Source of the DNA: Chamaesiphon minutus PCC 6605
GTDB taxonomy: Bacteria > Cyanobacteriota > Cyanobacteriia > Cyanobacteriales > Chamaesiphonaceae
DNA length: 64,000 bases
Direction of reading: 5' to 3'
Assembly (NCBI RefSeq): GCF_000317145.1
Contig: NC_019697.1
Location: 4,600,886 to 4,664,885, forward strand
Shown here: positions 53,543 through 61,951 of the stretch, in pieces
Numbering within the stretch: position 1 is the stretch's first letter
How the letters are laid out: each line of letters opens with the position of its first letter
The notes under the pieces: generated by a model
What the model saw: the letters and a program-made list of their open reading frames with translations, nothing else
What the model was told of the DNA's origin: nothing
Database searches by the model: none
Position numbers and translations under genes: made by a program

Positions 53543-55336
53543 ATGTTTCAAACTAATCTCCTCAAAAAAGCCACGAATTTTTCGTTCAAAACTAAAGCAA
53601 TTGGTTTGGCAATCTTACTAGCCGTCATTCCGATTTTGGGTACGGGTGCGTTTGCCGCATTCCTATCTGCTCAAAATATTCGCGCTCAAGAAACACAGCA
53701 ACAACGGTTACTAGCCAGATCGTTAAGCCAAAACCTCACCCGGTTTATCGGATTGCGAAGTGTAGATATTCAAAACATTTCAGTTTTGGCTCCAGCTAGC
53801 GACCTGTTGGTATTGGCCAAAACACCGATTGCCGAACAAGAACGCTTGCTCAAAAAAGCAGCCGATCGATATAAATTTTATGACACGATTGCGATTGTCG
53901 ATCTTCAGGGTAAACCGATCGCGGCGTCTAATCGTCTCAATATTCGCCCTAATTATGGCAATCTAGATTACTTCAAAAAAACGATCGCTAGCGGGCAACC
54001 CCAAATATCTAGGGTCGATCTTAATACCACTAACAATCGAGCTTATCTGTACTTCACAGCTCCCACCTTCGATCGTAATGACAAAATGGTAGCGGTGATT
54101 TTGGCGAGAATGCCTGTTGCCGCACTAGAAGTCGTTACCAAAACATTTGGTGACGATCAGAATAATTGGGCTATTTTCGATAGATCCAGTCGCAAAATCA
54201 TCCAAGCTAGCCAGCGTTTGCGCGCCGGACGATCTACCGAGGATCTGTCGAGTTTTCAGCAATATCGATCGATTGAGCTAATGACGGTCGAAGATACAGA
54301 TCGTTACAATAGTAGGCCACAACTCATCTCCTATAAAGCGATCGTCCCACCTCCCGGTGCCGCCGAGATGGATCTGGTGGCAGTCATGTCTGAGGATATT
54401 GAGATACTGTTGGCTAACGAACGACCCATTTGGGTAGCCATCGGACTCGGTAGTTTATTTGCAGGCGCGCTCACTGCTGGTGTGGCCTTCTTCTTGAGCG
54501 ATCGCGTTACTAAATATATCCAACGCGCCATCTCCACAATTACTATTTCTGCGAGTGAAATTATCGATACCGTTCAGACGCAAGAAATTACCGTTAACGA
54601 ACAAGCAAATTCGGCGATCGCTACTACAGATAACGTTAACGAATTAGAGAGTATTTCGACCACTACCGCCGAACAAGCCGCAGCCTCTGCCACAGGAGCC
54701 AGACAAGCTCTCTCCCTGGCCGAAGAAGGCACACAGGCGGTACAAAAAACTATTAATGAAATGTCCGATCTCCGCGAGCGAGTCGATGAAATTGCCGTCC
54801 AAATCGCCAATCTCGGCGAACAAACCGGGCAGATTACTAACGTCTCCGATCTAGTATCTGACTTAGCCAAACAAACCAACATGCTCGCACTCAAAGCCGC
54901 TGTAGAAGCAGCACGAGCGGGCGAGCAAGGTAAAGGATTCGGGGTAGTTGCGGGCGAAATTCGGAAACTGGCAGATGAAAGTAAAAAATCTGCTCAGAAG
55001 ATTAACGATTTGGCTACCGATATTCAAACGTCCATCAATCGTACCGTCATCGTTACCGATCGCGGTACCAAGACAGTTACCGAAGGCATTCAACTAGCGG
55101 AAACTACCGCAGCAACTTTCATCGGTGTGGCAGATGCCGTCAACAATGTGTTCTTGAACTCCCAACAGATTTCTGCTAGTACCCAACGCCAAGCAACCGC
55201 CATTCAACAAGTATTGGGGGCAATGAATACCATTTCTAAAGGTTCTCAAGAAAGTGCTGTTGGTATGCACAAAGTTAAAACATCTACCCGCGAACTCAAC
55301 CTAATTGCGGACGAACTGCAAGCAGTGGTGAATTAG
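53543..55336 (+). CDS. Methyl-accepting chemotaxis protein 1, cluster B
   Basis: 597 residues. Membrane segment ~20-40, periplasmic dCache-type sensor ~40-285 (YKFYDTIAIVDLQGKPIAA), second membrane segment ~290-312, then no recognisable HAMP before the signalling domain. The hairpin tip reads [20 protein letters not shown]; the Asn normally after LAL, a trimer-contact position in E. coli Tsr, is Lys here. The next gene is a close paralogue that keeps Asn. Predicted membrane receptor coupled to CheA by the double CheW. Confidence 0.92.
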   Translation: MFQTNLLKKATNFSFKTKAIGLAILLAVIPILGTGAFAAFLSAQNIRAQETQQQRLLARSLSQNLTRFIGLRSVDIQNISVLAPASDLLVLAKTPIAEQERLLKKAADRYKFYDTIAIVDLQGKPIAASNRLNIRPNYGNLDYFKKTIASGQPQISRVDLNTTNNRAYLYFTAPTFDRNDKMVAVILARMPVAALEVVTKTFGDDQNNWAIFDRSSRKIIQASQRLRAGRSTEDLSSFQQYRSIELMTVEDTDRYNSRPQLISYKAIVPPPGAAEMDLVAVMSEDIEILLANERPIWVAIGLGSLFAGALTAGVAFFLSDRVTKYIQRAISTITISASEIIDTVQTQEITVNEQANSAIATTDNVNELESISTTTAEQAAASATGARQALSLAEEGTQAVQKTINEMSDLRERVDEIAVQIANLGEQTGQITNVSDLVSDLAKQTNMLALKAAVEAARAGEQGKGFGVVAGEIRKLADESKKSAQKINDLATDIQTSINRTVIVTDRGTKTVTEGIQLAETTAATFIGVADAVNNVFLNSQQISASTQRQATAIQQVLGAMNTISKGSQESAVGMHKVKTSTRELNLIADELQAVVN

Positions 55337-55488
55337 GCTTTACGCAGACAAGAGGAACGGGGAAAGGGCGATAGGCTTTGGAACTATGTTCCCCATCCAC
55401 CAATTACCCCTTACCCCTTACCCATTCACCCTGTTGCTGAGCGAAGTCGAAGCATCCACCCATCCACCCATCCACCCCTCTCCCTAAC
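55337..55488. repeat. G-rich then C-rich heptamers between the two MCP genes
   Basis: A TTAGGC word and GGGGAAAGGG follow the first MCP stop (55337-55369). TTACCCC and CATCCACC heptamers precede the second MCP start (55398-55482). A GTTGCTGAGCGAAGTCGAAG unit (55432-55451) is nearly the reverse complement of one near hisB. Confidence 0.8.
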
Positions 55489-57294
55489 ATGCTGAATTCC
55501 TTTAGAACCAATTTTCAAGACAAACTCAACAGCCTGCCTTTTAAAGCCAAAGCAACTGCGATCGCGGTATTGCTCTCACTCTTGCCCGTATTGGGGGTTG
55601 GTGGTTTGGCTTACTTCATCTCTAGCTCCAACCTGATCGAATCAGAGACAGACAACGAAAAATCTTCGGCAACCGCACTGTCGGACGCGCTCGCTCGCTT
55701 TATTGGTATTCGGATTAGAGACGCTAAATCCCTTGCCGATTTGCCATTCTTCAACAACGCAAATATTGCCAAAGTTGTATCTCAGGCCGAACAAGAAGAC
55801 TTTTTGAGTAATTACGTCGATCGATATAAATTTTATGACAGTGCCGTGATTTTCGATCTCAATGGTAATCCGATTGCCGCCTCCAAAGGAAGTAAGCTGG
55901 ATAACCATGCCAATCGCGAGTATTTTCAGGCCGTACTAAAAACTGGTAAACCTTATGTTAGTAAAGTTGAAACTTCTAAATCAACCGAGAAATCATCGAT
56001 TTACTTTGTCGCGCCAGTTAAAGATAGTATCACTGGACAGATGAGCGCGATCGTCAGATTGCGATTGCCAGTTGCTTCGCTCAAACCAATTGCCGAAGTA
56101 TATGGCGTTAACAACGCTCAGTGGCACATTATCGATAAAAACACCAGTAAATTTATTCTGGCCTCGGAAGAAGCGCAAATCGGTCGCGATACTAGTGATT
56201 TTGCGCGCTACGAGCAGTTAAAAAATAGCGATAAACCCCAGTCGGTAGTTGATGTCGATCGGCTGAATAACGCCAACCAGTTAATCTCTGTTGTCAGTCT
56301 TCCTAATAGTGAAGAGTTAGGGCAGAGTAATCTGGGCATCATCATTGCCAAAGATACCAAGTTGATTGAGGCTAAAGCAAACGCAGTTCTGATCGTATTG
56401 CTAGTGGGGATGTTGGTAGCAGGTGGTACGACTGTGGGCTTATCCCTACTGGTGGGAAATCGGGTTACCAAGTTTATCCAACAAATGGCCGAATCGATCG
56501 TCAACTCTTCTAGTGCGATCGTCAATACGGTCGAAGTGCAAGAAGTCAACGTTAACATGCAAGCCAACTCCGCGATCGATACCAGTGCTACAGTCAACGA
56601 GCTAGGTGCGGTCTCCTTCCAATCTGCCGCTCAAGCAGAAGCCGCCGCCAATGGTGCCAGACAAGCACTCGCCCTCTCTGAAGATGGAACTAGAGCGGTA
56701 CAAGAGACACTCCAAGGGATGTCGGGACTTCGCGACAAAGTAGACGCGATCGCCAATCAAATCGTCACCCTCAGCGAACAAACCGGACAAATTACCGTGG
56801 TATCTGACTTGGTGGCAGATTTGGCAAGCCAAACCAACATGCTCGCACTCAACGCAGCGGTTGAAGCAGCTCGCGCCGGAGAACAGGGTAAAGGTTTTAG
56901 TGTAGTTGCCGATGAAATTCGTAAACTAGCCGACCAAAGTAAAAAATCTGCCGATAAAATTAACGCTCTAGCCGAAGATATTCAAACAGCGATCAACCGC
57001 ACGGTAATGGTAACCGATGAAGGTACCAAAACTGTAGACGAAGGGATCGATCTGGCTCGATCGACCGCAGCTACCTTTGCTGGGGTGACAGACGCGGTAA
57101 ATAACGTATTCTTGAACTCCCAACAAATTTCGACTAGTGCCAAACAACAAGCGGTCTCGATTCAGCAAGTACTCAGTTCGATGACCAATATCTCACAAGG
57201 CTCTCAAGAAAGCGCGGTCGGTATGCACCAAGTGAAGATGACCACCAGGGAGTTGACGCAGGTAGCGGATGAGTTGAAGGCTGCGGTGGTCTAA
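55489..57294 (+). CDS. Methyl-accepting chemotaxis protein 2, cluster B
   Basis: 601 residues, collinear with the preceding MCP, so a tandem duplicate. Membrane segment ~23-45, dCache-like periplasmic domain ([39 protein letters not shown]), second membrane segment ~300-322, no HAMP, signalling domain with tip [34 protein letters not shown]. The canonical Asn is present, unlike in MCP 1. Both receptors probably sense small molecules in the periplasm; the ligands are unknown. Confidence 0.93.
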   Translation: MLNSFRTNFQDKLNSLPFKAKATAIAVLLSLLPVLGVGGLAYFISSSNLIESETDNEKSSATALSDALARFIGIRIRDAKSLADLPFFNNANIAKVVSQAEQEDFLSNYVDRYKFYDSAVIFDLNGNPIAASKGSKLDNHANREYFQAVLKTGKPYVSKVETSKSTEKSSIYFVAPVKDSITGQMSAIVRLRLPVASLKPIAEVYGVNNAQWHIIDKNTSKFILASEEAQIGRDTSDFARYEQLKNSDKPQSVVDVDRLNNANQLISVVSLPNSEELGQSNLGIIIAKDTKLIEAKANAVLIVLLVGMLVAGGTTVGLSLLVGNRVTKFIQQMAESIVNSSSAIVNTVEVQEVNVNMQANSAIDTSATVNELGAVSFQSAAQAEAAANGARQALALSEDGTRAVQETLQGMSGLRDKVDAIANQIVTLSEQTGQITVVSDLVADLASQTNMLALNAAVEAARAGEQGKGFSVVADEIRKLADQSKKSADKINALAEDIQTAINRTVMVTDEGTKTVDEGIDLARSTAATFAGVTDAVNNVFLNSQQISTSAKQQAVSIQQVLSSMTNISQGSQESAVGMHQVKMTTRELTQVADELKAAVV

Positions 57295-57504
57295 GCTTTA
57301 GGCTTTAGGCTTTAGGCTTTAGGCTTTAGGCTTTAGGCTTTAGGCTTTAGGCTTTAGGCTTTAGGCTTTAGGCTTTAGGCTTTAGGCTTTAGGCTTTAGG
57401 CTTTAGGCTTTAGGCTTTAGGCTTTAGGCTTTAGGCTTTAGGCTTTAGGCTTTAGGCTTTAGGCTTTAGGCTTTAGGCTTTAGGCTTTAGGCTTTAGGCT
57501 TTAG
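57295..57504 (+). repeat. 30 perfect tandem copies of GCTTTAG
   Basis: 210 bp made of exactly 30 head-to-tail GCTTTAG heptamers without a single variant, beginning on the base after the MCP 2 stop codon. It is the longest array in the window. Perfect homogeneity indicates recent expansion or strong concerted change. Confidence 0.98.
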
Positions 57505-57564
57505 ATCTTAGTAAAAGAAAACCTAGAGTCTTTTGAGAGAATTCAAGTTGGGTTGAGATGAATT

Positions 57565-57936
57565 ATGAGTATTAGTCGATTTCGTGAATTGAAGGCTTGG
57601 CAGTTGGGGATGGATTTAGCAGAAAAGGTTTATTTACTCAGTGAATCTTTTCCCAAATCAGAAATTTATGGCCTAACAAGTCAAATTCGCCGTGCGGCTG
57701 TCTCGATTCCGTCTAATCTCGCTGAAGGACACGGCAGAACTTCTACTAAAGAGTTTTTACAATTTATCGCAATCTCTTTCGGATCTATCTGTGAACTAGA
57801 AACCCAAATCTTGCTATCTCATCGACTGAAATATATCACTATGGATGATTCAGAGACAGTTTTAGCTCTCCTAACTGAGACTAGTAAAACCATTCGTGGT
57901 TTACAAAGAGCTATCAAAGACAGACTAGATGGATAG
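57565..57936 (+). CDS. Four-helix bundle protein (23S rRNA IVS-protein family)
   Basis: 123 residues matching the S23/IVP four-helix bundle family: FRELKAWQLGMDLAEKVYLL, FPKSEIYGLTSQIRRAAVSIPSNLAEGHGR, EFLQFIAISFGSICELETQI, TSKTIRGLQRAI. Members occur inside rRNA intervening sequences in some bacteria but are mostly free-standing genes of unknown role. It is inserted between MCP 2 and cheA and bracketed by inverted heptamer arrays, so it interrupts an otherwise purely chemosensory operon. It may be a passenger gene. Confidence 0.9.
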   Translation: MSISRFRELKAWQLGMDLAEKVYLLSESFPKSEIYGLTSQIRRAAVSIPSNLAEGHGRTSTKEFLQFIAISFGSICELETQILLSHRLKYITMDDSETVLALLTETSKTIRGLQRAIKDRLDG

Positions 57937-57956
57937 CTATAAAGATTACAAACAAC

Positions 57957-58033
57957 CTAACCCCTAAAGCCTAAAACCTAAAGCCTAAAGCCTAAAGCCC
58001 AAAGCCCCCTCTACCCTCTACCCCCTACCCCCT
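57957..58033. repeat. CCTAAAG and TACCCCC heptamers before cheA
   Basis: CCTAAAG heptamers (57957-57998) and then C-rich CTACCCC/CTACCCT heptamers run up to the cheA ATG. They leave no standard ribosome binding site in the last 20 bases. Confidence 0.85.
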
Positions 58034-60925
58034 ATGTACATCGACGACGAAGAACTCCGAGGACTATACAAAACCTCAGCTACCGAACACATCCAAGCGA
58101 TCGAATCGGCATTGATGCAGTTGGAAAAACAGCCGCAAAATTCGGATGTATTAAAAGAGTTATTACGCTCGGCGCATACGCTTAAGGGTGATTCGCGGAT
58201 GCTAGGGGTTGAGGATGTCGAAACACTCGTTCACCAGATCGAAGAGTGCCTGATGCCGATCGATAAGGGTCAAGGGACGATGACTGAGCAATTGTGCGAG
58301 CGATTGTATTTGGGTTTGGATACCATCAAGAAACTCGCACATACTGCGGTATCTGGCGAACTTAATGATGTCAATATGTTTTATGTATTGGCTACATTAA
58401 TGGGCGATGTCGCTGCCGATGCCATTCCGTCTATCTCGGCATTACCGACAACAGCTACTCTACCCGATCGAGCGGCTAAAACCTTGGGTTTTGAAGATAG
58501 TAGCTTAGATATGGATGCTATTGTCTCTGATGATTGGGTGAATGCGGGTGATGACAGCTCTGTCTTCGATACGCCTAGAGATCTGTGGGTACACGAACGC
58601 CCTGCTCTACCGTTGCCAACCGAAGCAATGGAGATGCCACCTGGGACACCACCAGAGCCATCCCAACTCAAAACCAGCTTCTTGGAGTTAGCCGCAGATT
58701 TATTTCCAGCAGAAGATTCAACTTTACCGCCGTTGGATCGTCAGACAGTCTTAAACGACTTCACTATACTGCCGGGTACGTCACAGAGCGAAGATCTGCC
58801 GAGCCAGACGCCTGCTGACTATCTGCTGTTTGCCCCAGACGATAACTTTACATTAATTCCGAGTACAAACGAGATTGGCGATCGACAGCTCGATCTAGAG
58901 GAGCGGGCTTTGTCCGATACTGGCTTCCCGCTGTTCGATCCTCTCTCTGTAGACTTGCCAACCGCTCGGTATGACTCTAGCACTGAAGATGATGCCTTGT
59001 TCTCGGCTTTTGACAACCTTCTAATGCCACTGGAAGAAGAGATCCCAGCGGAGGAATTCTCCACCTTAGCGGATCGCCCAGAGCCACAGCCACCAGTCGA
59101 GGCGAAGATCGCACCGCCAAGTGTCACCGCACCCAAAGTCCCAACTGCTCCAGCCACCAATCTCGGCGACGAGCGCATCGACACAATTCGAGTCGATGCC
59201 AAACAGTTAGATGCCTTGATGGGGCAATCTGGTGAAATTAATGTCATCAACCAGCAAATTGCTACTAGGTTACTCGATCTAGATACCTTGCTCGAACTTT
59301 GGGAAAATGGCAGCCGCGATTATCAGCATCTGCAAAACTTTATCCAGCAAAATCCTTCCCAATTATCCCTATATCAACAATTGAGTCACCTCGATCGTCA
59401 GTGGGCGCAGATGGGAGCTTTAATTAGTAAGTTCAAAAAATCGATCGGTGCCGACAGTTCTAGATTAGAACTAGTTACCTCCGCCATAGATTCGGGCGTC
59501 CAAAAGCTCAGACTATTGCCGCTATCGACGATTTTGAATCTTTTTCCTCGGATGGTGCGAGACTTAGCCAAAACCCAATCTAAAGAAATTAATTTCGCGA
59601 TCGAAGGTGGCGATCTACTCCTCGATAAACGGCTCTTAGAAGAGATCAAAGACCCGTTGATGCATATTCTACGAAATGCGATCGATCATGGCATTGAGAC
59701 GCCCTTAGAACGCCAGCAGAACGGTAAATTGGCCGCTGCAACTCTGATAATTCAAGTCCGCCAAACTGGCAACCAAACCACGATCGAGATCCTTGACGAT
59801 GGGCGAGGGTTGGACTTACAACGGATTAAAGCGACCGCAATTAAGCGGGGACTGCATACCAAGGAAGAATTAGATGCGATGAGTGTCGATCGCATCCAAT
59901 CGCTAATCTTTGCTTCGGGCTTTTCTACCCGCGCGCGGGTGACGGAGCTGTCCGGACGAGGGGTGGGCTTAGATATCGTCAAGACAAATATCGAACGCAT
60001 TAAAGGCTCAGTCGATGTGGAATCATCACCCGATCGTGGGTGTACGTTCCGCATCGTCCTCAGTCACGCGATCGGTAGCTCGCAAGTGATGATGGTCGAA
60101 GTCCGCCACCATACCTACGCCATCCCCGTTGAATATGTCGATCGGATGTTGCTGGTAAACAAAGCGGAAATCTTTGCGCTCAGTGGTACTCCTACCACTC
60201 AGATTAACGGGCAAACGACGACAGTGGCTTGGTTGGCCGATTTGCTCGACCTCCCCGCGCTCGCCCCCGATTCCCCAGGAGAACTAACTCGTACTAGCAA
60301 ATCGATTGCTTGCCTGCTGCTTCAATCGGGACGACAAAAATTAGCACTGTTGGTCGATCGGATCGAAGATCGCCAACTAGTGACGATCGAGTCGCCCCAT
60401 CCCTTGCTCCACAATGTCCCCCATCTTGCTGGGGCGACAATTTTGGGGACGGGGGAAGTCTGTCTGGTACTCAATCCCCTCGATTTGTTTGCCACTGCTG
60501 GGGGCAATCGTCCGATCGGTTCGACAACCACTGCGGCAACGACACCAATGTTTGCGACTCAAGCTCCTGCCATTCTCTTGGTAGAAGACTCACTTGTAAT
60601 TCGCACGCAGATGACGCGGATTCTCCAGGGGGCTGGCTACCGCGTCACAGTCGCCAATGACGGTTTGGATGGTTGGGAAAAACTCCAAGCCGAGCAATTC
60701 GATCTGGTCGTTTCCGACGTCGAAATGCCGCGCTGGGGCGGTCTCAAACTCACCACTGAGATTCGCAATCATGCTGACTATCAGCATCTCCCAATCGTCT
60801 TGGTGACGACACTCTCCCAATCAGTCGATCGCGATCGTGGCTTTGAAGCTGGTGCCACCGCCTATCTTACCAAAGGCGATTTTGACCAGCAACTCTTGCT
60901 CGATACGCTCAATCGGTTGATCTAG
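58034..60925 (+). CDS. Hybrid CheA histidine kinase (Hpt-HATPase-CheW-REC), cluster B
   Basis: 963 residues. Hpt with His48 in RSAHTLKGDSRMLG; a long acidic linker (~140-380) with no P2 domain; dimerisation helices ~385-500; kinase domain ~530-680 (N-box HILRNAIDHGIE, ILDDGRGLDLQ, GRGVGLDIVK); CheW-like ~680-820; receiver ~850-963 with phospho-Asp in DLVVSDVEMPRWGGLKL and the usual Lys in YLTKGDF. Same architecture as the cluster A kinase but shorter. It should phosphorylate its own receiver, the CheB protein and the stand-alone receiver next to it. Confidence 0.94.
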   Translation: MYIDDEELRGLYKTSATEHIQAIESALMQLEKQPQNSDVLKELLRSAHTLKGDSRMLGVEDVETLVHQIEECLMPIDKGQGTMTEQLCERLYLGLDTIKKLAHTAVSGELNDVNMFYVLATLMGDVAADAIPSISALPTTATLPDRAAKTLGFEDSSLDMDAIVSDDWVNAGDDSSVFDTPRDLWVHERPALPLPTEAMEMPPGTPPEPSQLKTSFLELAADLFPAEDSTLPPLDRQTVLNDFTILPGTSQSEDLPSQTPADYLLFAPDDNFTLIPSTNEIGDRQLDLEERALSDTGFPLFDPLSVDLPTARYDSSTEDDALFSAFDNLLMPLEEEIPAEEFSTLADRPEPQPPVEAKIAPPSVTAPKVPTAPATNLGDERIDTIRVDAKQLDALMGQSGEINVINQQIATRLLDLDTLLELWENGSRDYQHLQNFIQQNPSQLSLYQQLSHLDRQWAQMGALISKFKKSIGADSSRLELVTSAIDSGVQKLRLLPLSTILNLFPRMVRDLAKTQSKEINFAIEGGDLLLDKRLLEEIKDPLMHILRNAIDHGIETPLERQQNGKLAAATLIIQVRQTGNQTTIEILDDGRGLDLQRIKATAIKRGLHTKEELDAMSVDRIQSLIFASGFSTRARVTELSGRGVGLDIVKTNIERIKGSVDVESSPDRGCTFRIVLSHAIGSSQVMMVEVRHHTYAIPVEYVDRMLLVNKAEIFALSGTPTTQINGQTTTVAWLADLLDLPALAPDSPGELTRTSKSIACLLLQSGRQKLALLVDRIEDRQLVTIESPHPLLHNVPHLAGATILGTGEVCLVLNPLDLFATAGGNRPIGSTTTAATTPMFATQAPAILLVEDSLVIRTQMTRILQGAGYRVTVANDGLDGWEKLQAEQFDLVVSDVEMPRWGGLKLTTEIRNHADYQHLPIVLVTTLSQSVDRDRGFEAGATAYLTKGDFDQQLLLDTLNRLI

Positions 60926-61140
60926 GATTTAGGTGTTAGGCTTCAGGTTTTAGGCAGAAGGCTTTACATTTTAAGACGCTAGCGTCTTAAAATCCCTAAA
61001 GCCTAAAGCCTAAAGCCTAAAGCCTAAAGCCTAAAGCCTAAAGCCTAAAGCCTAAAGCCTAAAGCCTAAAGCCTAAAGCCTAAAGCCTAAAGCCTAAAGC
61101 CCAGTCCCTAACCATTAACCCCTATTCCCTAATTAATCAC
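60926..61140. repeat. Inverted heptamer arrays with a 26-bp palindrome at the centre
   Basis: TTTAGG/TTAGGC words follow the cheA stop (60928-60964). A perfect 26-bp palindrome occupies 60968-60993 (ATTTTAAGACGCT and its complement). Fifteen perfect CCTAAAG heptamers fill 60995-61099. C-rich sequence continues to the next ATG. Confidence 0.93.
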
Positions 61141-61569
61141 ATGGCTCCTACTAAAGTTTTGATTGTTGAAGATTCTCCCGTCGCGATGGAAGTACTCCAA
61201 CGTCTATTTAAAAGCACTCCCGAAGTTGAAATTGTCGGCACCGCTCGCAATGGACAAGAAGCTCTGGCAATGATTCCTCGGCTCAATCCGACGGTGATTT
61301 GTACTGACTTCCACATGGAACCGATCGATGGATTGGAACTCACTAAACAAGTCATGGCCAACTACCCACGTCCGATTCTCGTCTTGAGCAACTCTGTCAA
61401 AGCTGACGATACCAAAAATGTCTTCGCACTCTTGCAAGCCGGAGCGTCTGATATTTATCCCAAACCGCTCGGTGGTGAATACGCTGAGTACGAAGCCATC
61501 AAACAAAAGATCCTCTCGAAAATCAAGCTCCTCTCTGGGATGAGTGTCAAAGCTAGACCCCTAAACTAG
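61141..61569 (+). CDS. Stand-alone CheB-type receiver domain
   Basis: 142 residues: a receiver domain (KVLIVEDSPVAMEVLQRLF; phospho-Asp in VICTDFHMEPIDGLEL; LVLSNSVKADDTKNVFALLQAGASDIYPKPLGGEY) plus ~20 residues, and nothing more. It is highly similar along its whole length to the receiver of the CheB encoded next (shared NGQEAL/NGREAL, VICTD, EPIDGLELTK, PKPxGGEY). It is evidently a duplicate of cheB that lost the esterase domain. It could compete with CheB for phosphate from CheA, acting as a phosphate sink or a CheY. Confidence 0.9.
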   Translation: MAPTKVLIVEDSPVAMEVLQRLFKSTPEVEIVGTARNGQEALAMIPRLNPTVICTDFHMEPIDGLELTKQVMANYPRPILVLSNSVKADDTKNVFALLQAGASDIYPKPLGGEYAEYEAIKQKILSKIKLLSGMSVKARPLN

Positions 61570-61951
61570 GCTTTAGGCTTTAGGCTCTAGGCTTTAGGCT
61601 TTAGGCTTTAGGTTTTAGGTTTTAGGCTTTAGGCTTTAGGCTTTAGGCTTTAGGCTTTAGGCTTTAGGCACGAGGTATGAGGTGATGGGTAATAGGCAAC
61701 GTCGCTACCGTGTTGACGAGCAAAAGACGATTGTAGTCTTTCTCTGTTACCCATTACCCATCAATACTTCTCAGTTAAGTTAGCCTCCGATTAAAATCTG
61801 GGCTAACAGTATTAAGTCCGCCTACGCGGACTAATTAACTAGTCCGCGTAGGCGGACTTCGCATCACTAGCTACGACTTCAGTCGTCAGCAGTTCTTAAC
61901 CAAGAAGTATTGCATTCCCCATTACCCATTACCCATCTACCCACCTACCCG
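61570..61951. repeat. TTTAGGC array, palindrome and C-rich heptamers before cheB
   Basis: About fourteen TTTAGGC heptamers with a few variants (61568-61669) follow the receiver gene. 61814-61859 is an inverted repeat with 19-bp arms around AATTAACT, related to that at 15041-15092; both follow GCCTCCGATTAAAATC. ATTACCC and CTACCCA heptamers (61916-61950) precede the cheB start. No gene. Confidence 0.9.

Noticed and set aside
57295-57504. CRISPR array or telomere-like repeat
   Set aside because: Units are 7 bp with no spacers and no cas genes, and the array lies inside an operon, not at a chromosome end.
61910-61951. N-terminal extension of CheB (and the similar extension of HisB at 50765-50818)
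   Set aside because: Both extensions are translations of C-rich heptamer repeats; family N-termini begin at the internal ATG.
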